Shown here: positions 8,909 through 17,035 of the stretch, piece after piece | How positions within the stretch are numbered: position 1 is the stretch's first letter | Layout: every line of letters begins with the position of its first letter | NCBI RefSeq assembly: GCF_022347565.1 | Contig: NZ_JAKRGH010000010.1 | Coordinates: forward strand, 101,795-165,794 | Length of the DNA: 64,000 nucleotides | DNA from: Vibrio sp. Of7-15 | GTDB taxonomy: Bacteria; Pseudomonadota; Gammaproteobacteria; Enterobacterales; Vibrionaceae | Direction: 5' to 3' | Position numbers and translations under genes: made by a program | The notes under the pieces: generated by a model | Database searches by the model: none | What the model saw: only the letters and a program-made list of their open reading frames with translations | What the model was told of the DNA's origin: nothing

Positions 8909-10085
8909 GGCGAACCTCAACCTGGCTTAACCTTGGAATATTTAACGTGCTCACAATATCTGTATTCTCAAACTGTAAGCTCATTAAATCTTCACTCAGT
9001 TCTTGGTGGATTTGGGCCGTAAGCAAACTGAATGAAAAAGTCGACTTCGGGTACGTTCTTGTGACTTGCTGGTACGAATCACTTTCTCGAAACGCCGCAC
9101 GGATCATATTTTCAATCTGTGTTGTTAAGGCTTCTTTTCTTTCATCACTGATATTCGGCTTCGCCCATACCGTAACTTTGATTGCATGAGTCGTTTCTGG
9201 CAGAGCAAGACATAAAATATCATCTCCGTGGCCATGGTTGCCCTCTGCCATTACGTAATCATTCAGCTGTTCTAGCAAATGACTAGGCGTTGCGCCTACA
9301 TCTAATAATATATAGGCATTTGCCGTACCCGGACCTCTTGGGGCATCGTGCAAAAAGTAAATTTGATCGGTGCGAACCCCAGCCACCGCCGCCAGCATAG
9401 AACGGTATATGGCATCGATGTGATACCGACCTACTACACTAAATTGATTCCGAATACGCAGAGATAACTCTTCGTCGTCTTCGGTATCCGCTCCTGTGGT
9501 TGTGATCCAATCGTTCTGGTTTTCTGCATGAGTGATCCCAAATACCCCAACAGGCAGAACCGAGTAATAACCCGCAGGCAAGTTATAACCAGCCCCTGCT
9601 TGTTCCGCTTCACACAGAACGAGCCCACTTTTCTGATTAGCCGCAATCAAAACATCTTCTACCACAATTAAGCGATACACTTTATCTTCAATGCGCGCCG
9701 TTTCTACCACTGTTCCTTTCGGTATTACGATTGGGTTTTCAGGTTTATCTTTAAAAAACGCCACCACACCGCGTGTTTTACTGGCCGCTTTTCGTTCTAA
9801 ATCCACATCCCATGCTTTTAGATCTAAGTACATACCTTGTGCTGTCGCGGCAAACGTATTAGGCAATACGTGATTAGCTAACAGCTTATCGATCAGCCAT
9901 TCTGTTGGGGTGACCGCAATGGCTTTAACCAAACGCCAAAATGGTGACATACGATTATCATTGCTGACTTTACTGCCTGCTGCTTTTACCTCCTTTTCAA
10001 GCTCTATGGCAATGGCTTCTTCGGTTGTTGGGATCCCTTCTGAAGCAATCACCTCTTTAAAATTCACTGTTGGTCGATTATTCAT
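8901..10085 (-). CDS. Baseplate J-family protein
   Basis: This 394-residue protein shows the baseplate J signature: IVIPKGTVVETARI, then AGAGYNLPAGYYSVLP, then ITTTGADTEDDEELSLRIRN, then a C-terminal VTVWAKPNISDERKEALTTQ segment. It forms the wedge of the contractile-tail baseplate. It is two bases downstream of the DUF2590 gene and overlaps gpI. Length and motifs match P2 gpJ-type proteins, though this one is somewhat longer than P2 gpJ. Confidence 0.88.
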   Translation of the reverse strand: MNNRPTVNFKEVIASEGIPTTEEAIAIELEKEVKAAGSKVSNDNRMSPFWRLVKAIAVTPTEWLIDKLLANHVLPNTFAATAQGMYLDLKAWDVDLERKAASKTRGVVAFFKDKPENPIVIPKGTVVETARIEDKVYRLIVVEDVLIAANQKSGLVLCEAEQAGAGYNLPAGYYSVLPVGVFGITHAENQNDWITTTGADTEDDEELSLRIRNQFSVVGRYHIDAIYRSMLAAVAGVRTDQIYFLHDAPRGPGTANAYILLDVGATPSHLLEQLNDYVMAEGNHGHGDDILCLALPETTHAIKVTVWAKPNISDERKEALTTQIENMIRAAFRESDSYQQVTRTYPKSTFSFSLLTAQIHQELSEDLMSLQFENTDIVSTLNIPRLSQVEVRHG

Positions 10086-10086
10086 A

Positions 10087-10410
10087 CTATGTGACCTCCA
10101 CTCTTATTTCCCTGTAATCGACAGTTTGGGCAAACAGCCAAAGGGCACCAGATTCTTGCTCGTTAACTTCGGCGGTTCCGGGCTCAATGCGCTCGTCCAC
10201 TTCAATCAACATTTCAATGCGGGTAAGTACATCCGCTCGAAGGGTTCGATTGCGTTCTGCTTGTAACTCCCGTAGTAACCCACTTTCCATAATGGCGTGT
10301 TTAATATCTTGGGCGATGCTGTTGCGATCGGCGGTATAAATTGGCTGCTGCCCTGCATCAAAGTCGATACCGCCATCTGTCACTAACAGATCGACATAGT
10401 TTTCACTCAT
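10087..10410 (-). CDS. DUF2590-family baseplate protein (gpW/gp25-like)
   Basis: The start is set by an ATGA overlap with the stop of the tape measure gene (ATG at 10410-10408, TGA at 10409-10407), giving 107 residues. The sequence follows the gp25/W pattern: a short beta N-terminus (YVDLLVTDGGIDFDAGQQP), then ADRNSIAQDIKHAIMESGLL, then an acidic region ending in beta strands. It resembles the DUF2590 family found in Vibrio phages. A wedge lysozyme-like baseplate role is inferred from position between tape measure and gpJ. Confidence 0.75.
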   Translation of the reverse strand: MSENYVDLLVTDGGIDFDAGQQPIYTADRNSIAQDIKHAIMESGLLRELQAERNRTLRADVLTRIEMLIEVDERIEPGTAEVNEQESGALWLFAQTVDYREIRVEVT

Positions 10411-12713
10411 GGCGTATTCATCTCCATCCATTCTGCGAGTTGTGCTGGCGTAAACGGCTGCTGTTGGTTGATATGCACATCCCCAACATGCTGAGTTCGG
10501 CTGTTGTCCGTTGTACAACCAGTGCTCTCTTTTAGCTGTTCAGCTACTGGCTTCTGATTTCTTGCTCCGGGGCGTAAGTAATCATTAATTGGCTGATTGA
10601 TCCGCTCTGCTCGTTCTGGCTCAAGTTCAGTTGTTGGTACTTTTGTTCCTGGCACCAAAGCACCGTAATTCACTGCGCCATTAATGACGGGTAAATCAGT
10701 CTGCTGTGAACGCTGGTCATAGTAATGGTGCTGACCTTGAGAACCAGCTTCTTTTGATACCGAAAGTGCCGATGACAAAGCTGGGTCATTTGCTGCTACA
10801 CTGGTGTGATGTGTTCCTTGTAAAGGCAATGGTTGCTGAGACCCACTTACTGGATAGTTTTCCCACACTTGGTAACCACCTGTACCGACAGAAGGGCCAT
10901 AATCCATTGGCATGTTTGGCATTCCAGAATTAGCAACAATGCCTTGGGTTTGTAACGGTAACTTAGCAGCCCCAGAACTGTGCATTGGCTCTGAAGTCAT
11001 TTTCCCTGTTAAGTATGGAGACTCACCGACTGATTGTTGCTTAATATGAGTATTAACTATGGCTTCATCTGGAAGATTTGGCTCAGGTATCGAGTTATCA
11101 TCCGTTTTAATATTAATAAACGGTATCATATTTAACTTATCGATTAACCAGTCAATCTTCTCTCCTACAGTATCAAGAGAGGTGAAATCAGCCAAAGCTG
11201 CTTTTAAGTCATCCCAGAAATAAATTAGAGCAGCAACAACCCCAATTACTGCCAGAAGGCCTAGAGCCACAGGCAACATAGCAAGGTTAAGGGTATGCAT
11301 TATCATCACAAAACCTAAGCATGATAAACGCGCGGCTCTCATCAAAGTAGTATAAAGTGAAACTGCTTTCGCCCATCCTCCCATCATAAGTTGAGAAAAG
11401 GCCACGATCATGTTCCAAGCAATTAAAGCTCCAATTACTCCTATAATTGCTAACGTTATTCCCCCCAAAATCTGAGCCAGAATAGGAAATTCTTGAGTCC
11501 AACCAACCACTTTCATTACACCATCGGCCATCACTCCCACTACAGCAGTAATGGCAGGTAATACTGAACCAAACACGACAGCTTGCATGGCAAACCAGCT
11601 GGATTCTAAACGCTGAAATTGATCGACTGTAGCACTAGCCATATCGTTCATTTCTTCAAAGCCACTAAGCTTTCCAAGCTCCCCTGCTTCTTTCAGAGCA
11701 CCTGAAACGTCTGATGTAGCTTTAACTTCAGGTATTTGGAGCTTAACCTGAGTTTTATTCAGCAGCTCTGTTTGACCAATTAACGCGTTGATCACCTCCA
11801 TTGCATTTGCACCACTTGAAGGGCCGGATCCCGCTACAGTGAAAGCTGCTGTGATCTTACTCATGTCTGCCGCATTAAGCTCACCATACTTTCCTTTGAT
11901 GGCTTCTAAGATCTCGTACATTGGGAGCAACTTTCCGCTTTGATCAGTAAATGTTAGATCAAGCTCTCCAGCTGCCCTCAAAGCCCCATTTAAAAAAGCT
12001 TCGTATTTCTCACCAGATTCCACCCCTGGCATTGTGCTACCCAACATGCCAAGTACTGCGATCTGCTCTGACATATCAATGCCATGAGCCGAGCCTGCAT
12101 TATCTAGCCCCTGAATGCCTAACGTTAAACTTTGTGCAGATGCACCGGTTAACTTCGTTGCTTGTGCGGTCATACCAGCCAATTGCTTCGACCAATCTAA
12201 AACCCCGATTTTATCCGCGCTTTCTTTAAACGTTGAATACATGGTACTCATGTACTGAGCGGCTTCTTGGGTATCACTTTTAATGGCCACCGCCAGAACA
12301 GCAGACACATCGGTGATCCCAATCAGATCTTCATTGGTCAGCTTGGCCGCTTCTCCCATGCTCGTTTTCATGTGATAAGAAGCAACAAGAAACTCTTCCG
12401 ATGTTTTTCCATATTTGCCTGCAAATTCATGGGCCTTTTGCGTTAGCTGTTCGAGATCGTCTTTTACCACGCCAAGCGATTTCATGTCCCCCATGACTCT
12501 GTCCATTTGAATAGCGGGCGTTAAAATAGACTGCAACCCGGCAACCAAAGAACTCGCATCGCTGGCCATTTGTCCCCAGGTTTTTTGACTTTCTTTCGCG
12601 GTATTCTGAAATGACAGCCTAAGATCATCCATGGATTTACTTATCTGTGAAGTCGCTGTGGTTACCTGGTTAATGGCTGACGTTTGCATCCAAACATCCA
12701 TACATGTGCTCAC
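10407..12713 (-). CDS. Tail tape measure protein
   Basis: This 768-residue protein starts with a GTG at 12713, preceded by AAGGAG at a good distance. The first third is helical and Gln/Ser-rich with the TP901-type tape-measure pattern (KAHEFAGKYGKTSEEFLVAS, AAQYMSTMYSTFKESADKIG). Three hydrophobic segments lie around residues 380-500 (GGITLAIIGVIGALIAWNMI, GLLAVIGVVAALIYFW). A low-complexity tail follows. It sets tail length and may be ejected into the target envelope. It lies directly after the frameshifted tail chaperone, the usual order. Confidence 0.88.
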   Translation of the reverse strand: MSTCMDVWMQTSAINQVTTATSQISKSMDDLRLSFQNTAKESQKTWGQMASDASSLVAGLQSILTPAIQMDRVMGDMKSLGVVKDDLEQLTQKAHEFAGKYGKTSEEFLVASYHMKTSMGEAAKLTNEDLIGITDVSAVLAVAIKSDTQEAAQYMSTMYSTFKESADKIGVLDWSKQLAGMTAQATKLTGASAQSLTLGIQGLDNAGSAHGIDMSEQIAVLGMLGSTMPGVESGEKYEAFLNGALRAAGELDLTFTDQSGKLLPMYEILEAIKGKYGELNAADMSKITAAFTVAGSGPSSGANAMEVINALIGQTELLNKTQVKLQIPEVKATSDVSGALKEAGELGKLSGFEEMNDMASATVDQFQRLESSWFAMQAVVFGSVLPAITAVVGVMADGVMKVVGWTQEFPILAQILGGITLAIIGVIGALIAWNMIVAFSQLMMGGWAKAVSLYTTLMRAARLSCLGFVMIMHTLNLAMLPVALGLLAVIGVVAALIYFWDDLKAALADFTSLDTVGEKIDWLIDKLNMIPFINIKTDDNSIPEPNLPDEAIVNTHIKQQSVGESPYLTGKMTSEPMHSSGAAKLPLQTQGIVANSGMPNMPMDYGPSVGTGGYQVWENYPVSGSQQPLPLQGTHHTSVAANDPALSSALSVSKEAGSQGQHHYYDQRSQQTDLPVINGAVNYGALVPGTKVPTTELEPERAERINQPINDYLRPGARNQKPVAEQLKESTGCTTDNSRTQHVGDVHINQQQPFTPAQLAEWMEMNTP

Positions 12714-12719
12714 TGATGA

Positions 12720-13153
12720 CTACTCCTTACTAAAAGCGAGTGCAATTCCGCTCGCAACAATCTCGGCGTGGTGCTTATCCAGCCACAACGCACGAGCTAA
12801 GTTTTCTGTGGTATCGGGTTGCTGAGGTAAATAATGGGCCCTGAGCGTTAAGGCCTGCTCTAGCCCATTATTTTCAATCGCTTTGGCGTGTTTTATGAGT
12901 TTTTTACTTCGATATCCAAATCACCTTCAAAAATCTCATTCACCTTAGCAATCAGACGCAAGACTGCACCAGGGAGTTTCAGTACTTCGTCTAACTTGGC
13001 TTTATCGTCTTTATGTACGATACGGCGTAAATAGTTCGTAGAAGGTGCCACTTTGTCATTCGGCATCATTTCATTAATGTATTTGTTGTACGCTGACAGT
13101 TCTGGTTGAAAACGAAGTTCTTGGCCTGCTGCTGTTAATACGATGTTTTTCAT
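12720..13153 (-). CDS. Tail assembly chaperone, frameshifted long form (E-E'-like)
   Basis: A -1 slip at A AAA AAC moves translation after 85 codons of the E-like frame into a second frame. That frame is open for 59 codons, to a TAG at 12722-12720, giving about 144 residues. The added part (LIKHAKAIENNGLEQALTLR, then ENLARALWLDKHHAEIVASG) looks like real coding sequence and has no start codon or binding site of its own. It ends just before the AAGGAG of the tape measure gene. This is the E/E' (lambda G/GT) arrangement. The long form is expected in small amount and bridges tape measure and tail tube. Confidence 0.75.
12893..13153 (-). CDS. Tail assembly chaperone, short form (E-like, Phage_TAC_10 type)
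   Basis: The ATG at 13153, just past the stop of the upstream membrane gene, gives 86 residues. The N-terminus MKNIVLTAAGQELRFQPEL and the central LRRIVHKDDKAKLDEVL match tail assembly chaperones of the P2-like DUF/TAC_10 group. The 3' end carries a slippery heptamer in the correct frame (see 12899-12905). The zero-frame product stops four codons further on. It should coat the tape measure during tail assembly. A longer upstream frame exists but overlaps the previous gene. Confidence 0.8.
   Translation of the reverse strand: MKNIVLTAAGQELRFQPELSAYNKYINEMMPNDKVAPSTNYLRRIVHKDDKAKLDEVLKLPGAVLRLIAKVNEIFEGDLDIEVKNS
12899..12905 (-). other. Programmed -1 ribosomal frameshift heptamer
   Basis: Read on the minus strand the bases are A AAA AAC, with AAA and AAC being zero-frame codons. 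This is the canonical X XXY YYZ slippery site. After a -1 slip the next codon is CTC (12899-12897), exactly the frame that stays open to 12720. The zero-frame stop TAA (12895-12893) follows two codons later, which favours pausing. Confidence 0.8.
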
Positions 13154-13154
13154 G

Positions 13155-13388
13155 TTATTTCTCTTTTTTAAGTAATTCAGATAAGCGGTCAAACCCAGAT
13201 TCCATCTGGCGTTCAACACGTACGGTTAAGTCTTTTAATTCATTTTTAGTTGCCATATAACGAGCAACGTGAAGTTTGTGATCAGATAACTCTTTAGAGA
13301 GCCTAAATAAATAGCCAATCAAGATGCTAGATAGCAACGTTAAAAACGATGCCACTCCCACTAAAGCGTTTATCCAGCTTGGATCCAT
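13155..13388 (-). CDS. Small membrane protein of the lysis region (holin/spanin-like)
   Basis: This protein has 77 residues, with one membrane segment near the N-terminus (INALVGVASFLTLLSSILIG) followed by a charged coiled coil (LKDLTVRVERQMESGFDRLS). The layout resembles phage proteins of the XhlA/DUF2730 type or an Rz-like spanin. It lies just downstream of the endolysin, so a role in lysis is inferred. It overlaps the upstream 83-residue gene. Topology alone cannot separate holin from spanin. Confidence 0.6.
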   Translation of the reverse strand: MDPSWINALVGVASFLTLLSSILIGYLFRLSKELSDHKLHVARYMATKNELKDLTVRVERQMESGFDRLSELLKKEK

Positions 13389-13621
13389 GGCTTCTCCTTC
13401 TGTGGAATTTCTTTAAGCCCTTTTCCTTGCAATGAGGCAATCACATCATCGACAGTGCCTTGCACAACATCGTTGGTGGTGAGCTTTTTCAAGGTTTCTA
13501 GCCCCCACACCACCGAACGAGTCGCAAAACGCTCTAAAACTACTTTCCAAGTAATTTTCAATGCGATGCCTTTCAGTACTTCCCACAAGGTTTTTCCAAG
13601 AACCCCTGTAATAAAAGGCAT
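13370..13621 (-). CDS. Small lysis-region protein, unknown
   Basis: This protein has 83 residues. The first half has amphipathic or weakly hydrophobic helices (FITGVLGKTLWEVLKGIAL, KITWKVVLERFATRSVVWGL). The second half is polar. No family is recognised. It sits between the endolysin (ten bases upstream) and the single-membrane-segment protein that it overlaps. A holin-type role is possible, but the segments are shorter than a typical membrane helix. Confidence 0.55.
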   Translation of the reverse strand: MPFITGVLGKTLWEVLKGIALKITWKVVLERFATRSVVWGLETLKKLTTNDVVQGTVDDVIASLQGKGLKEIPQKEKPWIQAG

Positions 13622-13630
13622 ATTGCCCTC

Positions 13631-14014
13631 CTATGGGTATACAGTGCGACACAGCTGGAAGTGAGGGCCATCTTTAAATGTTTTCCAATCTCCACCCCAT
13701 TCAATGGTAACGCCAAGCTCAGCCGCAGCTGTTTTCATTGCTCTGGCAATCTGGTGGTATAAAGGCCAACTCCAATCAATGCGCCCGTGAACATAAGCCC
13801 CTAAGTCCACCGCATGGCCTGTTAAATGTCGGCTACGTAAGGTTTTTGAAGCCCCTTTTTCCACCAATGCTTGTTGTCGCTCTGGTGTACGAAGCCCTTC
13901 CAGTACTGAAAAATCCACTTCGGTGATTTCAATAGCACGTTCAACCACTTTCACCAGATCAGAATGCACACCCTGTAAGCGCGTTTTAGAACGGTGACTT
14001 AATACAAAGCTCAT
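13631..14014 (-). CDS. Endolysin, M15-family peptidase
   Basis: This 127-residue protein has the VanY/M15 zinc peptidase motifs: SVLEGLRTPERQQALVEKG, then SRHLTGHAVDLGAY (His and Asp zinc ligands), then TIEWGGDWKTFKDGPHFQL with the Asp and the terminal zinc-binding His. It would cleave peptidoglycan cross-bridges. There is no signal peptide, so it needs a holin. In a tail-only element it would release the particles by lysis. It sits between the tail tube and chaperone genes. Confidence 0.88.
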   Translation of the reverse strand: MSFVLSHRSKTRLQGVHSDLVKVVERAIEITEVDFSVLEGLRTPERQQALVEKGASKTLRSRHLTGHAVDLGAYVHGRIDWSWPLYHQIARAMKTAAAELGVTIEWGGDWKTFKDGPHFQLCRTVYP

Positions 14015-14037
14015 AGTTTTACTCCCAGCTGCGTGGC

Positions 14038-14493
14038 TTAGCCGATCAAGTTACGAACGTCGTAACCACTTAGGTATGACACACCGTCGATGTGGATAAA
14101 GTTAGGATCTGTTACTAAACCTTTCACTTTGTGTTTTGATTTGTCCACCGATGACGGATCAATATCCAGTAAGCTATCAATCATCAGTTTCACGCCATAC
14201 ACTTCTATTTTTAGCTCTTCACTACCCGTATTTGCGTAGAAGATACAGTCATGTGGGCGAATGCTACGCCAGCTGCCTGCCGATTTGGCCGCTTCACCCA
14301 ACAGCTTAAAGTTTTTGGTATCCAGCTCGTATTCCAGCTCAGCACTTACTGCACCGTCGGTATAACCATCTGGCACACCACGTGTTTTTGCTACGTCTGA
14401 TTCATCTGAAATACTAACGGATGCTTTTTCCACATGAACTAAAATGCCGTGGATATCGATATCGAAACTAACACCTGAAATTCGTTTTTCCAT
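14038..14493 (-). CDS. Tail tube protein (DUF2597 family)
   Basis: This protein of 151 residues follows the sheath gene with a TAATG overlap of stop and start. The sequence is beta-rich with the DUF2597 pattern (MEKRISGVSFDIDIHGILVH, GYTDGAVSAELEYELDT, HDCIFYANTGSEELKIEVYG). The position directly after the sheath matches the tube protein FII of P2. The tube role is inferred from order and size. DUF2586/DUF2597 pairs occur in Vibrio and Pasteurellaceae P2-like phages. Confidence 0.75.
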   Translation of the reverse strand: MEKRISGVSFDIDIHGILVHVEKASVSISDESDVAKTRGVPDGYTDGAVSAELEYELDTKNFKLLGEAAKSAGSWRSIRPHDCIFYANTGSEELKIEVYGVKLMIDSLLDIDPSSVDKSKHKVKGLVTDPNFIHIDGVSYLSGYDVRNLIG

Positions 14494-15608
14494 TAAATGT
14501 CTCCTGGGTTGCTAAGATCTAACATTAAGTTGGCTGTAATTTTTTTCGGGCAATCTTTTGGTTTTGCCGACAGGTAAATAACAACAGAGTTTTTACTTTC
14601 CCAAACAATGGAAATGTCGTCTGATTTTGGTGATTCAATTTCACCCGGCATCACCAATTGGCCAACACTGCCACTCACGGCCATTTCACGTAGTGGACGG
14701 CAATAACGCTGTTGAGCACGAGCCGTGCTGCTAGGACTGCTGTTAAAAGAGCGATCACCAATATCAGCAATGGCAATTAAACGAATACGACGGGCAATTT
14801 TGTCCATAATGCGGCGATATTCGATCACCTGGTAATCACCGCCTTCCACATCAAGCAGACGGCCATCAGCCCAGTAGATACCATCGTAATCAGGGAACCA
14901 TGCTGGAACCGATAAACGATTTTGTTCTAGTGTTTGCAATGTTGCCGTGGTTAGCTCTGCGCCAGCACTATCAACAGGCAAAGTAACATCACCCACCAGC
15001 GGGCCTGTTTTAATGCGCATTGGTGTATCGGCAATAGATGCCATGCGATTACATAAACGGCCCATCAACTTACCCAGTGCATCTGGGAAGATTTGTGGTA
15101 CCAGCATTACGCCATCAGCGGCAATACCATCTTGAATAGCGACAGTTGCCACTTCGTAATCAGCCCAAGTTTGGGTTTTGGTATCAATACCTGGTGCGCA
15201 CAATGCCATCCATGTCCAGCGACCATATTTAGCAATCAGCTCATGATAAAGCGCTTGTGCTGTTGTAATGGTGGCTTGATTAGCCGTTGGAATACACAAT
15301 GCAACCGCTTCAAAGCTTTGTGTTTGCTGAGCAACCTTAACCGCTTCAACCCACTCTTCTTCCGCAGCAACCACCGACACCGCTGCTGTCCAATTCTGAC
15401 CACCATTTTGCATAGCGGCCATTACATTTGCTTTCAGTTCAGAATCAGATTCGCCGAGTAATTCGTCAAAATCAGATTGAGTATTTACTGAAAGTAACTT
15501 ACCCACATTTTTAGTACCTAAGCCGACAAAAAGCACATGACGTTCAACTTCCGTCACTGGCCCCTGCATCAGGTTTAGGGTGTTTACTTGTACGATTGGC
15601 CACGCCAT
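14493..15608 (-). CDS. Contractile tail sheath protein (DUF2586 family)
   Basis: The ATG at 15608 is preceded by AAAGGGG, giving 371 residues. An upstream in-frame start would add eight residues. The sequence has the DUF2586 sheath pattern (MAWPIVQVNTLNLMQGPVTE, IDTKTQTWADYEVATVAIQD) and the conserved C-terminal strand region ending KKITANLMLDLSNPGDI. This is the main contractile component. It is the first gene of the operon that runs without interruption to 1209. No head gene precedes it, which is unusual for a phage. Confidence 0.85.
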   Translation of the reverse strand: MAWPIVQVNTLNLMQGPVTEVERHVLFVGLGTKNVGKLLSVNTQSDFDELLGESDSELKANVMAAMQNGGQNWTAAVSVVAAEEEWVEAVKVAQQTQSFEAVALCIPTANQATITTAQALYHELIAKYGRWTWMALCAPGIDTKTQTWADYEVATVAIQDGIAADGVMLVPQIFPDALGKLMGRLCNRMASIADTPMRIKTGPLVGDVTLPVDSAGAELTTATLQTLEQNRLSVPAWFPDYDGIYWADGRLLDVEGGDYQVIEYRRIMDKIARRIRLIAIADIGDRSFNSSPSSTARAQQRYCRPLREMAVSGSVGQLVMPGEIESPKSDDISIVWESKNSVVIYLSAKPKDCPKKITANLMLDLSNPGDI

Positions 15609-16399
15609 TTTTATTCCCCTTTTTGGTTTCACACTTCACGAAAGCTTGTTTTCGTTGGAATAAAGAATACGTGTTTCTCGGTACTGGTTCATCTACTTCA
15701 CTTCCGCCTAATTCGGATAATTAAAAAAACCGAACAACACCGAATTATTCTTAATAATTAATGATTTAAACAAAGTAAAACCAATCTTAAATGAGTGGTT
15801 TTTGCTCAAAAGAAACAGCCAATATCAATAAAAGGACAAGCATAGAAAGCAGTTCAAGAATAAAAATAAACGCAAAGATAGGGGGATAGAAGAAAAGTCG
15901 AAATAAGTCGTTACGTCGTCACTACTGAGTGGCTCTATAACTATATTACCCGCATGACACTAACAGCTTTACGGTCATCACTGTCTAGCACGATGACTCA
16001 AAAAAGAAGAGCTACATGTCTCAATGTCGCTGGCTGGAGAATTAACGGCCAAGATAAAAGAAAAAATCCAATGCCATGACAACAAGAAAGAAAAAGGTGG
16101 TAGCCATTCGAACGAATAAAAGGCGCTAGAGGCACTCCATTTTAATGCCTAAATAGCTTTACGGTTTTCTTACAAAGCTCTCTACATGCTTATAAGAAGC
16201 TCTATAAGATAGAAATGAGTGAAGGGGGCACTCTGCCAAATGAACACTACTTGATATGATCCACTGTCATAACATGCTCAAAAAGAAGGGGCTTATCTTT
16301 ATCCTTTTTCTATTGATTTCATCACTTAAAAAATAATATTTAAAAACAAAATAAAACATTGATTTTTCTATATAAAAAATCCTATTAAAAACACAACCA
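15609..16399. other. Non-coding gap where head genes would be expected
   Basis: About 790 bases separate the sheath gene from the ogr promoter, and no supported gene is present. In P2-like phages the head genes (portal, terminase, scaffold, capsid, completion) lie between replication and tail genes. They are absent here. The stretch must contain the tail operon promoter. I looked for the P2 late-promoter activator site TGT-N12-ACA and did not find it. The clearest element is the inverted repeat at 15710-15746. Confidence 0.5.
15710..15746. promoter_or_regulatory. Inverted repeat upstream of the tail operon
   Basis: AATTCGG (15710-15716) and CCGAATT (15740-15746) form a perfect inverted repeat separated by 23 bases. 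A further CCGAA half lies inside at 15730-15734. The centre is about 120 bases upstream of the sheath start. It is a candidate activator site for the Ogr-like protein or another regulator. It could also be chance. Confidence 0.35.
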
Positions 16400-16432
16400 C
16401 TGTATGAAAAAACAGTGCTTTTGTGGTATAAT
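16400..16432 (+). promoter_or_regulatory. LexA box overlapping the ogr promoter
   Basis: CTGTATGAAAAAACAG (16400-16415) is a perfect CTGT-N8-ACAG LexA box with an extended palindrome (CACTGT...ACAGTG). Twelve bases further is an extended -10 element, TGG TATAAT, with TATAAT at 16427-16432. The LexA box therefore covers the -35 region. Transcription would start near 16439, 28 bases before the ogr ATG at 16467. The site should keep ogr off until the SOS response. Confidence 0.75.
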
Positions 16433-16466
16433 AAAATCCATAAGTTTGAATCAAAATGGATGTGTT

Positions 16467-16718
16467 ATGCGAGTATTCTGCCCTGAATGTGGTGATAAAA
16501 GCCGTATTCAAAAAACCAACCGAATTTCAAATAGCTATGCTGATCTATATTGCAGTTGCGGTGATCCTGAATGTGGCCATTCTTTTGTCATGAACTTAAG
16601 TTTTAGCCATACCCTCAGCCCTTCCGCTAAAACCTCCTCTCAAATGGCCATCGAGCTCCTAAAATCGTTAGCACCAGAACAGCGTAAAGAACTACAACAA
16701 CAACTTTCCTCTTTATAA
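16467..16718 (+). CDS. ogr: Ogr/Delta-type zinc-finger activator of late genes
   Basis: The ATG at 16467 gives 83 residues, close to the 72 of P2 Ogr. An upstream ATG at 16404 lies inside the LexA box and in front of the -10 element, so it is rejected. The N-terminal zinc finger has the family layout: CPECGDKSRI, then Tyr-Cys-x-Cys-x5-C with the GHSFVMNLSFSHTLSPS stretch. Ogr/Delta proteins bind upstream of late promoters and touch RNA polymerase alpha. It should switch on the tail operon. It is on the opposite strand to the tail genes. Confidence 0.85.
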   Translation: MRVFCPECGDKSRIQKTNRISNSYADLYCSCGDPECGHSFVMNLSFSHTLSPSAKTSSQMAIELLKSLAPEQRKELQQQLSSL

Positions 16719-16728
16719 ATAAAAGAAA

Positions 16729-16745
16729 GCCCTCACTCAGAGGGC
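16729..16745. terminator. Bidirectional terminator after ogr
   Basis: GCCCTC (16729-16734) pairs with GAGGGC (16740-16745) over a five-base loop. The minus-strand reading is followed by TTTCTTTT, the plus-strand reading by CATTTT. It separates ogr from the convergent small gene at 16737-16952 and overlaps the stop of that gene. Confidence 0.8.
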
Positions 16746-16952
16746 CATTTTCTGTGACTCGACTTCGTCAGCTAACTGGATCAGCTGGCGGAGGCAATCA
16801 AGTTTTTCGGGCTTAAGTTGCTCTTGCTGATCTGCCACAACTAAACCTACTAAGTACATCCCTAGTTCAGCTTTGCTCTCTTGCTCAGTACTTAATGCAA
16901 CGCCATCAAGAATAAATTCCATTGCCTCTAGGTATAGCTCTCTATCTCTCAT
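16737..16952 (-). CDS. Small acidic phage protein downstream of a LexA box
   Basis: This 71-residue protein is helical and acidic (MRDRELYLEAMEFILDGVAL, KPEKLDCLRQLIQLADEVES). No family is recognised. It lies between the replication gene and ogr. A perfect LexA box is centred about 36 bases upstream of its start, so SOS control is plausible. In phage 186 the LexA-controlled tum antirepressor sits in a comparable place, but no sequence similarity to Tum can be claimed. The box may instead belong to the plus-strand remnant at 17036. Confidence 0.55.
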   Translation of the reverse strand: MRDRELYLEAMEFILDGVALSTEQESKAELGMYLVGLVVADQQEQLKPEKLDCLRQLIQLADEVESQKMAL

Positions 16953-16980
16953 ATGTACTGCTCAATCCTCGCCAAAAGAC

Positions 16981-16996
16981 CTGTACAAATATACAG
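16981..16996. promoter_or_regulatory. LexA box between the replication gene and a small phage gene
   Basis: CTGTACAAATATACAG is a perfect CTGT-N8-ACAG box. Read on the minus strand it is TACTGTATATTTGTACAG, close to the strong LexA consensus. It can serve the minus-strand gene at 16952. It also stands at the same distance and in the same sequence context as the LexA box of the zinc-finger gene at 34.65 kb, and so marks the remnant of that gene on the plus strand. Confidence 0.7.
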
Positions 16997-17035
16997 TATT
17001 ATTTCTGATTATACAGTAGTACGAGAAAAAAAATG

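Noticed and set aside
16404..16466. Upstream ATG giving a 104-residue Ogr protein
   Set aside because: It lies inside the LexA box and before the extended -10 element, has no ribosome binding site, and would add 21 residues not seen in Ogr proteins.
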